Shown here: positions 35,777-44,548 of the stretch, one piece after another
Layout: every line of letters begins with the position of its first letter
How positions within the stretch are numbered: the first letter of the stretch is position 1
Assembly: GCF_000014565.1 (NCBI RefSeq)
Contig: NC_008268.1
Location: 1,922,001-1,986,000 of the forward strand
DNA length: 64,000 nucleotides
Direction of reading: 5' to 3'
Source of the DNA: Rhodococcus jostii RHA1
Lineage (GTDB): Bacteria; Actinomycetota; Actinomycetes; Mycobacteriales; Mycobacteriaceae
Program-made: the position numbers and the translations under genes
The notes under the pieces: model-generated
Told to the model about the DNA's origin: nothing
The model's input: the letters and a program-made list of their open reading frames with translations, nothing else
Databases searched by the model: none

Positions 35777-37723
35777 CTAAGCGTCCACATGTGAGTGCCG
35801 CGGAGTGCCGGAGCACACTTTGCCACTCACGTGGGAGGCGGCGGCCAGTGCTTCCTCGAACTCCCGCAGGCCCGATTGCGATCCGAGCAGCAACGCGAGC
35901 CGGGTCAGGAATCCCTCGCGGTCCGATTCGTCCGCCTGGTCGAGCGCCTCCGACAGTCCCATCCACACGTTCTCGCGCAGCAGGCCGTCCGGTGCCGCCG
36001 TCGCCTCCGTGTGCGCGGGGACGACGCCCAGCGTGGGTGCGGTTGCCGTTTTCAGGTGGTCGTGAACGTTGCCGAGCAGCGACAGGTCGCGGATCCGGCA
36101 CAGGACGAGTCCGTCCGGGCGGATCACGAAGCACTCACCCGCGGACGCGCCGAGAGCGGTCGGCAGCGCACCGTCGGGGTCGTCGAGGACCGTCAGGTCG
36201 GCCGCCGCGTCCACCGCCGCCCCCGGTGCCGGGACGACGACCGCCCGCACCGATTCTGGCGACAGCGCCATCGCGAGCGCGGACGCGTGTGCGGCGATCC
36301 TCCGGGCACCGGCCGCGTCGACTCCGACACCGAGGAGCGCAAAACCCGTTCCCCGGACCCGGTTCAGCGAAGACTCCACCGACCCTTCGGCGGTGACGAC
36401 GCGGACGCGCCGGTCCTCCATCGGATCCCCGGACAGCACGCCGGTCGTCCCCTCGGGCACCGGCCACGTGAGCGGCGACAGGTGCGCGTGCGTCGCACTC
36501 GACTGCCGCGGATTGATGAGGTGACCGAACTCCGGACGGGTCGTGGCCAGCGCCAGCACCGCGTCGCGGGTGGTGCGGTACCCGTGGCTGCCGGGCGACA
36601 TGATGAGCGTCGACTTGCCCGCGTTGTCGACGTTCTGCCGCCAGGCGGCGCGACGTTCGGCCGAATACGCCTGCAGGAGAGACTCGTCCGCGGTCCCGTG
36701 GACGACGGCGGCCAGTGTCCAGGCCAGGGTCTCGGCGTCCTCCATGCCGGAGTTCAGCCCGCGGACACCGAAGATCGGCACCAGGTGGGCGGCGTCCCCG
36801 GCGAACAGGATGCGACCGTGCGTGAAGTCGTCCAGCGCGAGCGCGTGCGCGCGGTAGAAGCCGTGCCATTCCAGGGTCCACGGCACGTCGTTCTCGAGCC
36901 AGTCGAGGTGCCGGGTGATCCGGTCGCGGATGCGGTCTTCCTGCGTCTCGAGTTCGGCGTCGTCGGAACTGTCGAGTTGGTAGTCGATGCGCCAGATGTC
37001 GCGGGGTTGCTGATGCATGATGATCGTCGAGCCGGGGTTGCTCGGCGGGTCGAACCACACCATCCGCTCGGCGGGCAGCGTGGATTCCCAGTGGATGTCG
37101 GCGATCACGTAGTTGCCCTGATAGCTGTTTCCCTGCAACCGGATTCCCGCGAGTTCGCGCATCCGGCTGCGGCCGCCGTCGGCGGCCACCACCCACCGCG
37201 CGCGGAGTCGGCGCGCACCGAACGCGGTGTCGACGTCGAGCGTCACGTCCTCGTCCGACCGCAGCACCCCGGCGACGCTCGACGACCAGTGGAACGTGAT
37301 CAGCGGGTGCGCGAGCAGCGTGTCCGTCATGATCTGTTCGATCTCGGACTGCGACACGTTGACCATGGGCCCGCGGACGTCGTGTTCGCCGTGCGCCATC
37401 TCGAAGTGCAGCACCTGCTCGTCGCGGTAGAAGCTGCGCCCACCCACCCAGGGGAGCACGATCTTCTCGAGTTCCGGGCCGAAGCCGAGCCGGGCCGCCA
37501 CCTCGAGGCTGTGCCGGGAGATACAAATGGCGCGGCTGCCGAACGACACCTGGTCGGCGGCCTCGAGCACGGTGACGGGGATCCCGCGCTGCGCGAGGCC
37601 GAGCGCGACGCCCATGCCGACCGGGCCCGCGCCCACGACGACGACGGGCAGGGCCTCGTCGGTTGCACCGGTCGACGCGAATTCCGTTACCGGGTACTTC
37701 TGTGGCTGAAAGTAGGTGGACAT
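35777..37723 (-). CDS. MhpA-like FAD-dependent aromatic hydroxylase
   Basis: A 648-aa class A flavoprotein monooxygenase. The Rossmann motif VVVVGAGPVGMGVALGL is near residue 27, VVAADGGRSRMRELAG carries the DG motif, and RILFAGDAAHLVPIFGVRGL is the FAD GD motif near 310. A C-terminal thioredoxin-like domain (about 440-620) is as in phenol hydroxylase and MhpA. The last 19 residues are encoded by the palindrome at 35791-35830, giving an odd tail (KVCSGTPRHSHVDA). The MHS transporter gene ends one base before its ATG, so they are one operon. The substrate is probably a hydroxylated aromatic acid; identity unknown. Confidence 0.82.
   Translation of the reverse strand: MSTYFQPQKYPVTEFASTGATDEALPVVVVGAGPVGMGVALGLAQRGIPVTVLEAADQVSFGSRAICISRHSLEVAARLGFGPELEKIVLPWVGGRSFYRDEQVLHFEMAHGEHDVRGPMVNVSQSEIEQIMTDTLLAHPLITFHWSSSVAGVLRSDEDVTLDVDTAFGARRLRARWVVAADGGRSRMRELAGIRLQGNSYQGNYVIADIHWESTLPAERMVWFDPPSNPGSTIIMHQQPRDIWRIDYQLDSSDDAELETQEDRIRDRITRHLDWLENDVPWTLEWHGFYRAHALALDDFTHGRILFAGDAAHLVPIFGVRGLNSGMEDAETLAWTLAAVVHGTADESLLQAYSAERRAAWRQNVDNAGKSTLIMSPGSHGYRTTRDAVLALATTRPEFGHLINPRQSSATHAHLSPLTWPVPEGTTGVLSGDPMEDRRVRVVTAEGSVESSLNRVRGTGFALLGVGVDAAGARRIAAHASALAMALSPESVRAVVVPAPGAAVDAAADLTVLDDPDGALPTALGASAGECFVIRPDGLVLCRIRDLSLLGNVHDHLKTATAPTLGVVPAHTEATAAPDGLLRENVWMGLSEALDQADESDREGFLTRLALLLGSQSGLREFEEALAAASHVSGKVCSGTPRHSHVDA
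35791..35830. repeat. GTGAGTG-family palindrome, copy 3, inside a coding 3' end
   Basis: GTGAGTGCCGCGGAGTGCC (35791-35809) is opposed by CACACTTTGCCACTCAC (ending 35830), an imperfect stem with strong outer arms. The outer flanks CACATGTGAGTG and CACTCACGTGGG extend the symmetry. It encodes the C-terminal tail of the hydroxylase and lies just before the dak gene. Confidence 0.6.
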
Positions 37724-37724
37724 G

Positions 37725-39038
37725 TCAGGCGGCCTCCGCTTCCCGGCGCTTGGTGTTGGTTTCCGGCAACAGCAGGATCGAGACGAGACTGACCACGGCG
37801 ATCACCACGAAGTAGGCGGTGACGGCCGTCGAACTGCCGAACGCTTCGAACAGCCACGTCGCCATGAACGGTGCGAGCCCGCCGCCGAGGATGGCGCCGA
37901 TCTGGTAGCCGAGAGACGCACCGCTGTAGCGGATGTGGGCGGGGAAGAGTTCCGCGAACAGTGCCGACTGCGGCCCCGCGGTGGTACCGAGCACCGCCGC
38001 CATCACGATCATCGCGAGCAGCATGACGGGGATCGACGCCGTGTCGATGAGCGGGAAGAACACCGCGGCCACGATCACGAGTGCGATCGAACTCCACGTG
38101 TACACGCGGCGCCGGCCGAGCACGTCCGACTTCCAGGCCGACAGGGCCATGCCCGCCATCCAGACCGGGCACGCGACGATCAGCAGTGTGAGCATCGTGG
38201 CTCGGCTGTATCCGAGTTCCTTCGTGCCGTACGTCAGGACGTACACCATGAACACGTAGGCGATGCCGTTGGTCGCGATGAACGTGCCGGCCGCGAGCAG
38301 CACCGTCCGCCAGTTCTTCGTCAGCACCTCGACGATCGGCATCTTCACGATCGTGTCGCTCTCCTTGGCCTCCGCGAAGGCTGGGGACTCGAAGACTCCG
38401 AGCCGAATCCACATCGCGACGCCGACGAGCACGGCGCTCATCAGGAACGGCACCCGCCAGCCCCACGTCTGGAACGCGTCGTCCGGCAGCAGCTGGGTGA
38501 CGGCGAGGAACACGACGTTCGCCATGATCACTCCGGCGGGGACGCCCATCTGCGGTGCCGCGCCGTACAGTCCGCGTTTGCCTTCGGGGGCGTGCTCGGT
38601 GGCCATGAGTACCGCGCCGCCCCATTCGCCGCCGACGCCGATGCCCTGGACGAACCGCAACGCCACCAGCAGGATGGGTGCGGCCACCCCGATGGCCTCG
38701 AAGTTCGGGAGCAGGCCGATGCCGACGGTCGCGGCGCCCATCATGGTCAGCGACAGCACCAGCATCGACTTGCGTCCGATGCGGTCACCGAAGTGGCCCA
38801 TGACGACACCGCCGATCGGGCGGGCGATGAAGCCGACCGCGAACGTGGCGAATGCGGCGAGGGTTCCGGCGAACGTCGACGCGCCGGGGAAGAACTGCGG
38901 TCCGATCACCAGGGCTGCGGCGGTGCCGTAGATGAAGAAGTCGTACCACTCGATCGCGGTACCGACGAAGCTCGACAGGACTGCCCTGCGCGCTTCCTTG
39001 TGAGACACCGGCGGTGTCGCCTCGGTGATTGCCGTCAT
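37725..39038 (-). CDS. MFS transporter, metabolite:H+ symporter (ShiA-like)
   Basis: A 437-aa protein with 12 predicted membrane helices and the MHS signature GTAIEWYDFFIYG near the N-terminus, HFGDRIGRKSMLVLSL and GIGVGGEWGGAVLMATEHAP. ATG 39038 has AAGGCAGACG upstream and is preferred to the upstream alternative. Relatives import shikimate or aromatic acids. It forms an operon with the MhpA-like hydroxylase, so it probably imports that enzyme's substrate. Confidence 0.88.
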   Translation of the reverse strand: MTAITEATPPVSHKEARRAVLSSFVGTAIEWYDFFIYGTAAALVIGPQFFPGASTFAGTLAAFATFAVGFIARPIGGVVMGHFGDRIGRKSMLVLSLTMMGAATVGIGLLPNFEAIGVAAPILLVALRFVQGIGVGGEWGGAVLMATEHAPEGKRGLYGAAPQMGVPAGVIMANVVFLAVTQLLPDDAFQTWGWRVPFLMSAVLVGVAMWIRLGVFESPAFAEAKESDTIVKMPIVEVLTKNWRTVLLAAGTFIATNGIAYVFMVYVLTYGTKELGYSRATMLTLLIVACPVWMAGMALSAWKSDVLGRRRVYTWSSIALVIVAAVFFPLIDTASIPVMLLAMIVMAAVLGTTAGPQSALFAELFPAHIRYSGASLGYQIGAILGGGLAPFMATWLFEAFGSSTAVTAYFVVIAVVSLVSILLLPETNTKRREAEAA

Positions 39039-39173
39039 CGTCTGCCTTCCCGGTTCTGCTGCGCGCACACTCATCCGCTACCGGAAAACAATGACCCGAC
39101 TCACATACGTCTGAAAAGCGGGACTATCCCCACATGAATTGCGGAAAAACCGTGGAAGGCGCGAATAGGCAGG

Positions 39174-40085
39174 TCAGGCCGTGACGAACCGGATGAATGC
39201 TCGCGCGACCCGGCTCAGCGTCGCCTCCTGATGCCATGCCACGACCACGGCCACCGACGCCGGTTTCGGTTCGGCGATCGGTTTCACGACGACGGGCAGA
39301 CCCTCGTACGTGACGTCGACCCGGGGTCGTTGCAGCAGCAGCGTCCACCCCAGACCGCGTCCGACGAAGGCCCGCGCCGTCTCGAAGTTGGCGGTGCGGT
39401 ACGCCACCCGGGGCGCGAAACCGGCCTCCCGGCAGACGTCCATCGCATGGTTGGTGCTCGGTGGCGCGTCCAGCAGCACCATCGGGTGCTCGGCCAGATC
39501 CGCGAGCCGCACCGGCCCGTCGACGCCCGCCAGCGGATGCTCCGCCCCGAGCACCACCATCGGCTCCCGGGTCATGAGCGGCACGGTCTGCCACTCCGGG
39601 GACAGGTCGAGGTCGTAGACGATGGCGACGTCCAGTTCGCCGCCCTCGAGCTGCGTCCGCAACCGGTTCTGCGTGTCTTCCCGGAACTCCACGGACGCCC
39701 GCGGGTACTCGGCGGTGAACGCGTACAACATCGACGGCAGGATCGTCGGGCCGAGCGCGGGGTAGCAGCCGACGGCGATCGGCCCCGCGACGACACCGCC
39801 CTCCCCGGACGCGTCGGACTGCAGCTCCCCCGCCTGCTGCAACAGGGCGCGCGCCCGCGACAGCACCGCCTCCCCCGTCGGGGTCAGCTGCACACCGCGG
39901 GCGCGTCTGCGCACACACAATTGCGCCTTCAGTGCCTTCTCCAGGTCGGTCACCGCCGCGGACAGCGCCGACTGCGACAGGTGCATCCGCTCCGCCGCAC
40001 CACTGATCGTTCCGGTCTCCGCGACCGCCACGAACGCCGCCAGCTGGCGCATCGTGTACACGGGGACGTTGTCGGGGCGGGGCAT
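39174..40085 (-). CDS. LysR family regulator 1
   Basis: A 303-aa regulator. The N-terminal winged helix (MRQLAAFVAVAETGTISGAA, then SQSALSAAVTDLEKAL) is at about 11-70. A periplasmic-binding-protein-like effector domain occupies about 95-300. It starts 23 bases after the TIM-barrel gene stop and lies 135 bases before the MHS transporter, all on the same strand. It could control the hydroxylase-transporter pair, the long operon behind it, or both. Confidence 0.88.
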   Translation of the reverse strand: MPRPDNVPVYTMRQLAAFVAVAETGTISGAAERMHLSQSALSAAVTDLEKALKAQLCVRRRARGVQLTPTGEAVLSRARALLQQAGELQSDASGEGGVVAGPIAVGCYPALGPTILPSMLYAFTAEYPRASVEFREDTQNRLRTQLEGGELDVAIVYDLDLSPEWQTVPLMTREPMVVLGAEHPLAGVDGPVRLADLAEHPMVLLDAPPSTNHAMDVCREAGFAPRVAYRTANFETARAFVGRGLGWTLLLQRPRVDVTYEGLPVVVKPIAEPKPASVAVVVAWHQEATLSRVARAFIRFVTA

Positions 40086-40108
40086 GCAAGAACGGTAGCG
40101 CGGACATT

Positions 40109-40936
40109 TCAGCGTCCGGTGGCCGCCGGAACCTGCGCGAGCACCTCCCGGGTGGCGGCGACCAGCCGCGCGAGCCACGCGTCCGTGCCGACGGCCCGCC
40201 GGAGTGGCTCGTTGGGGAGTTCGATGCTCACCGGGAGACCCGCCGGCAACGTCGACCAGATGTCGGCGAGCGGGATGCCACCCGTCCCCGGAACGAGGCG
40301 CTCCTCGCGGGCCTGACGGATCAGTTCGGCGTCGTCCGGCGGCGCGGGCACCGAGCCGTCACACATCTGGGCGTAGTGCAGCCATTCCCGCGGGATCGCT
40401 GCCAGGTCGTCGAGGGTGGTGCTCGACCGTCCCACGTGCAGCCCGTCCACCAACACGCTGCGGGCCGGCCCGTCGGCCTGCGCCACGATCTCGACCGCGG
40501 TGGTCGCGTCGGGCACGGCCGTCCACGGCATGAATTCGAGGCTGGCGACGATGCCGTACTGCGCGCACAGTTCCGCCAGCCGGGCGTAGGAGTCGGCGAG
40601 CCGGGCGCGGTCGCGGTCGTCGCCGCCGACGAGCACGGCCTTCGCGCCGAGCCGTGCGCCCGCCTCGAGCAGCGGAACATACGACTTGGGATCGAAATCG
40701 GCTCCCAGCCGGATGATTTCGAGGTCGAACACCTCGATCGGCGAATCGTCGAGACGACGGATCAGCGCGTCGAGGGCGGTGTCGTCCTCGTGCAGCGGGT
40801 AGGCGGTGGTGCCGGGCGCGGCCGGCAGCAGCCGGATCCCGATGGTGTCGAAGCCGTGCTTCTCGGCGAGGTCCACCTGTTGCAGCGGCGCGGTGTCGAG
40901 CACGGTGAGTGCGGCGAGGCCGAGTGGGGCGGTCAT
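40109..40936 (-). CDS. Sugar-isomerase/AP-endonuclease-like TIM-barrel enzyme
   Basis: A 275-aa protein of the xylose-isomerase-like TIM-barrel family. ATG 40936 overlaps the stop of the upstream flavoprotein gene (ATGA). Segments such as VASLEFMPWT, VLVDGLHVGRSS and QMCDGSVPAP carry the Glu/Asp/His metal-site pattern, and a late Glu is in PVSIELPNE. Related proteins include 3-dehydroshikimate dehydratases and inosose dehydratases/isomerases. Given the quinate/shikimate dehydrogenase in the same operon, a dehydratase acting on a cyclic keto-acid is plausible. Confidence 0.8.
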   Translation of the reverse strand: MTAPLGLAALTVLDTAPLQQVDLAEKHGFDTIGIRLLPAAPGTTAYPLHEDDTALDALIRRLDDSPIEVFDLEIIRLGADFDPKSYVPLLEAGARLGAKAVLVGGDDRDRARLADSYARLAELCAQYGIVASLEFMPWTAVPDATTAVEIVAQADGPARSVLVDGLHVGRSSTTLDDLAAIPREWLHYAQMCDGSVPAPPDDAELIRQAREERLVPGTGGIPLADIWSTLPAGLPVSIELPNEPLRRAVGTDAWLARLVAATREVLAQVPAATGR

Positions 40937-42657
40937 CGCTGATCTCCTGTCGTCGAGGCGAGGCGGCGACCGGTGAGGTAGCCGAACGTCATGGCCGGGC
41001 CGAGGTTGATGCCGCCGGACGGGTAGTGGCCGCCCATGACGCTGGACTGGTCGACCCCGACGGCGAACAGCCCGTCGATCGGCTGGTCGTCGTCGTTCAG
41101 CACCCGGGACGCCGCGTCGGTGACCAGTCCGGCGAACGTGCCGAAGCTGCCGGGCACCACCTTGACCGCGTAGAACGGGCCCTCCTCGAGCGGTGCGAGG
41201 GAGGCGTTGGGCCATGGATTGTCCGGGTCTCCCGACCCGATGGTGAACGGTGTGGTGCCACGACCGAACTCGGGGTCGACGCCGTCGCGGGCGCCCTCGT
41301 TGAACGCTGCGACCGTCTTCTCCAGGCCGTCGGGGTCGACGCCGATCTTCTCGGCCAGCTCCCGCACGGTGCGGCCGCGGGTGAGATACCCCGACTTCAG
41401 GTACGGCCACGTGGGGATCGGCAGCGGCTTGGCCATGCCCAGCGGGAAATACCGCAGGTACCGCTGGTCGGCGATCAGCCAGGAGCAGACCTCGTCACCG
41501 TCGGGGACCTGGTCGACCATCGCGAGGGTGTAGTCGTGGTAGCCGAGGGCCTCGTTGACGAAGCGGCGTCCGTCGGCGAGAACGCCGATGGCGCCGGGCT
41601 TTCCGCGGTCGAGGATGTGCGGGAACACGCCCTCCTTGCCGTTGCGGTACCGGATGATCGACACCGGGCAGTACGCCACCGGCGACGCGACCGAGCGGTC
41701 CAGTCGCCCGCCGACCGATTCGCCGAGGGTGATGCCGTCGCCGGTGGTCGTGGACGGGGTGAGGGTCCGGTGTTCCCGTCCCGTGGGTGTGCGGGGGAAG
41801 AGTTCGCGACGCCGGTCGACGTCGCGACTGAAGCCACCCGTCGCGAGGACGACTCCGCGGCGCGCCTGCACGGTGTAGGCCCCGTCCGGGCCCTCCAGCC
41901 GGACACCGGTGACGGTGCCCGCGGAGTCCGTGGTCAGCGCGGTGGCCGCCGTGCTCACGCGAATCTCGACACCGGCGTCGAGCGCGGACCGCAGCAGCCG
42001 CCCGACGAGTGCGGTGCCGTTGACGAGTTGCTGGCCGCGGCGTGTGGTGGCGAGGTCGAGCAGGTGCGTGGACACCCTGCGGGCGCAGTGCACGAATGCC
42101 TTCGCCGAACGCGTCGAGTGCAGGAAGGCCTGCAGGTCCGGGCCGGCCATGATGCCCATGCCGAGGAACGACGTCTCGTAGAGCTGACGACGCAGGAGCG
42201 CCGCGACGTCGGGGCCGAGTCTCCGCAGGCTCACCGGCTTCGGCCCGACGGAGCGGTGCCCCGTGCCCGCTCCCGGCGTGTCGCCGTGGATGTCGGCGAT
42301 CTTCGCACCCGGAACGAATTGCAGCGCCGTCTTCTTCTCGAAGAACTCCACCATCTCGGGTGCCCCGTCGAGCAGGGCGTCGACCTTGGCGGCGTCGAAG
42401 TTCTCGCCGAGTCGGTGCTCGAGATAGGTGCGCGGCAGCGAGCGGTCCTCGTTCACGTCGTCCGCCTGAGCGAACAGGTTCCGCGGAGCCCACATCCAGC
42501 CGCCGGACCATGCCGTCGCGCCGCCGCACGTGTCCGCCTTCTCGACGACGAGGACGGAGGCGGCCCCGTCGGCTGCGGCGACGGCGGCGGACAGACCGCC
42601 CGCTCCGGAGCCGATGACGACGACGTCATAGGTGGCGGTGGTGTGTTCGGGGGTCAT
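40933..42657 (-). CDS. KstD/fumarate-reductase-like FAD dehydrogenase
   Basis: A 574-aa flavoprotein. The FAD motif VVVIGSGAGGLSAAVAAADG is at about 12-31, GGATAWSGGWMWAP follows, and the C-terminal GGHYPSGGINLGPAMTFGYL matches 3-ketosteroid dehydrogenase and related desaturases. These enzymes add a double bond next to a ring ketone. Both ends overlap neighbouring genes by ATGA. In this setting it could desaturate an alicyclic keto-acid ring; the substrate is not known. Confidence 0.85.
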   Translation of the reverse strand: MTPEHTTATYDVVVIGSGAGGLSAAVAAADGAASVLVVEKADTCGGATAWSGGWMWAPRNLFAQADDVNEDRSLPRTYLEHRLGENFDAAKVDALLDGAPEMVEFFEKKTALQFVPGAKIADIHGDTPGAGTGHRSVGPKPVSLRRLGPDVAALLRRQLYETSFLGMGIMAGPDLQAFLHSTRSAKAFVHCARRVSTHLLDLATTRRGQQLVNGTALVGRLLRSALDAGVEIRVSTAATALTTDSAGTVTGVRLEGPDGAYTVQARRGVVLATGGFSRDVDRRRELFPRTPTGREHRTLTPSTTTGDGITLGESVGGRLDRSVASPVAYCPVSIIRYRNGKEGVFPHILDRGKPGAIGVLADGRRFVNEALGYHDYTLAMVDQVPDGDEVCSWLIADQRYLRYFPLGMAKPLPIPTWPYLKSGYLTRGRTVRELAEKIGVDPDGLEKTVAAFNEGARDGVDPEFGRGTTPFTIGSGDPDNPWPNASLAPLEEGPFYAVKVVPGSFGTFAGLVTDAASRVLNDDDQPIDGLFAVGVDQSSVMGGHYPSGGINLGPAMTFGYLTGRRLASTTGDQR

Positions 42658-43751
42658 AGCGTCTCCTGAGCGGATGTTGTTGCGAAAGTCGGTGCGGGCA
42701 TGAGGTCGACCACCCGGCCGGTGCGCGAGGACTCGTAGATCGCCGCGATGATCGCCAGCGAGGCGCGCGCGTCGCGTCCGGTGACGGCGGGGTCGCGACC
42801 GGTCAGGACGGCGTCCGCGAAGTCCTGCACCTGGAGTGTGTGGAAGTCGGCGAGTCCGGCGTTGACTTCCGTGACGTCGAGATTGGCACGGACGCCGGGG
42901 GTGAACGGGGTGCGGAACTCGACTTCGCCGGGGACCGTCCAGATCTCGTTGACGCCCTCCCTGCCCTCCGGGAACTCGAGGACGCTCGCAATCGCACCGG
43001 TCTGCCCGATCACGGTGACCCGGTTGCCGAGGTTGTGGTTGGCGCCGGTGGTCGCGGTGACGGTCGCCGTGCCGCCCGACGCGAACGAGACGACGGCGGA
43101 CGCACTGTCCTCGGTCTCGATGTGGGCGCCGTGCGTGTGGGTGCGGATGACGCCGCTCACCGAGACGGCCTCACCCATGAACCATTGGAGCATGTCGATC
43201 TGGTGGACGGCCTGCGTCATCAGGACTCCGCCGCCGTCGGTGTCCCACCGTCCGCGCCACTCGTCGGCGGAGTAGTAGGACGGCGGGCGGTGCAGGAGCA
43301 CCGACGCCTCACCGAGTACCGGAACGCCGATCCGGCCGTCGTCGACGGCCGTTCTGATGCGTCTCGCGGCCGGCCAGAACCGGCGCTGGAACAGCACACC
43401 GAACGTGATGCCGGCGCGGTCGGCGGCCGCGATCATCCGGTCGGCCGCCGCGACGTCGACGGCGATCGGCTTCTCGCACAGCACGTGGATCCCGGCCTCC
43501 GCCGCCGCGACGACCACCTGCTCGTGCACGGGGTGCGGTGTGCAGACGGTGCACGCATCGAGGCCGAGGGAGGTCAACTCCTCCACCGAACCGACGGCTC
43601 GCGCGATGCCGTGCGTGGCCGCGAACTCGCGGGCGCGGTCGACGTCGGGGTCGCAGCAGCCGACCACCGCGACGCCGGGCACCTGCCGCAGGGCCCGCGC
43701 GTGGTTGCCGGCGATCTTTCCGCAGCCGACGATGCCGATACGTAGTGCCAT
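42654..43751 (-). CDS. Gfo/Idh/MocA family oxidoreductase
   Basis: A 365-aa NAD(P)-dependent dehydrogenase. The N-terminal Rossmann domain has RIGIVGCGKIAGNHARAL, and CEKPIAVD holds the catalytic-site lysine. The C-terminal alpha/beta domain has GGGVLMTQAVHQIDMLQWFM, with the conserved His and Asp. Relatives oxidise sugars and cyclitols such as myo-inositol. The start shares one base with the stop of the aldo-keto reductase gene. Confidence 0.88.
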   Translation of the reverse strand: MALRIGIVGCGKIAGNHARALRQVPGVAVVGCCDPDVDRAREFAATHGIARAVGSVEELTSLGLDACTVCTPHPVHEQVVVAAAEAGIHVLCEKPIAVDVAAADRMIAAADRAGITFGVLFQRRFWPAARRIRTAVDDGRIGVPVLGEASVLLHRPPSYYSADEWRGRWDTDGGGVLMTQAVHQIDMLQWFMGEAVSVSGVIRTHTHGAHIETEDSASAVVSFASGGTATVTATTGANHNLGNRVTVIGQTGAIASVLEFPEGREGVNEIWTVPGEVEFRTPFTPGVRANLDVTEVNAGLADFHTLQVQDFADAVLTGRDPAVTGRDARASLAIIAAIYESSRTGRVVDLMPAPTFATTSAQETL

Positions 43752-44548
43752 CAGTAGTGCTCCTCCGTTTCGACGTCCCGGGCCGCGGACTCGCCGCGGT
43801 CGAGACGGTTCAGTGCGTCGACGTCCGCGGCGGTGAGCCGCACGTCGAGGGCGGCCAGGTTCTCGGCCTGGCGCGCGGGATTCGCGGATCTCGCGACCGG
43901 CACGACACCCTGCGCGAAGTGCCAGGCCAGGACCACCTGCGCGGGGGTGCGGTCGAGGCGCCGGGCGATGTCGGTGACCACGGGTGAGCCGAGAACCTCG
44001 CCGCGGCCCAGTGGGCTCCACGACTGCGTGGACACGCCGAGTTCGTCGTCGGCGCGCCGGACCGGCAGCCGGGCGAGCGACGGGTCCATCTGGATCTGGT
44101 TGACCGCGGGCGATTCTCCGGTCTCGGCGACGACGCGACGCAGGTGCGTCTCCAGGAAGTTGGAGACGCCGACGTGGCGGACGAGGCCGGCGTCGCGGCA
44201 GGCGAGCATCGCCTCGAACGCCGCCACGTACCGGTTGTGGCGTGGCAGCGGCCAGTGGATGAGGAACAGGTCGAGCCGATCGAGTCCCAGGTTTTTCAGG
44301 CTGCGCTCGACCGCGCCGCGGATGTCGCCCGACACGTGGTCGCTCCCCCGCAGTTTCGTGGTGACGAACAGCTCCTCGCGGGGCACTCCGCACTCCGCGA
44401 GCGCCACCCCCACGGCGTCCTCGTTGTCGTAGATCGTGGCGGTGTCGATAAGCCGGTAGCCGGCTTCGATGCCGGACAGCACGGCCCGGGTGGCGTCCGG
44501 GCCGGTCAGTGGCCAGGTCCCGAGACCGAGGGGCGGGATGTCCATCAT
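43751..44548 (-). CDS. Aldo/keto reductase
   Basis: A 265-aa NADPH-dependent TIM-barrel reductase. The tetrad is visible: Asp and Tyr in IDTATIYDNEDAVG, Lys in VTTKLRG and His in LFLIHWPLP. The later VPVARSANPARQAENLAA is the cofactor-binding end. It overlaps the flavin oxidoreductase gene by ATGA. It would reduce or oxidise a carbonyl/alcohol in the operon's pathway. Confidence 0.9.
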   Translation of the reverse strand: MMDIPPLGLGTWPLTGPDATRAVLSGIEAGYRLIDTATIYDNEDAVGVALAECGVPREELFVTTKLRGSDHVSGDIRGAVERSLKNLGLDRLDLFLIHWPLPRHNRYVAAFEAMLACRDAGLVRHVGVSNFLETHLRRVVAETGESPAVNQIQMDPSLARLPVRRADDELGVSTQSWSPLGRGEVLGSPVVTDIARRLDRTPAQVVLAWHFAQGVVPVARSANPARQAENLAALDVRLTAADVDALNRLDRGESAARDVETEEHY

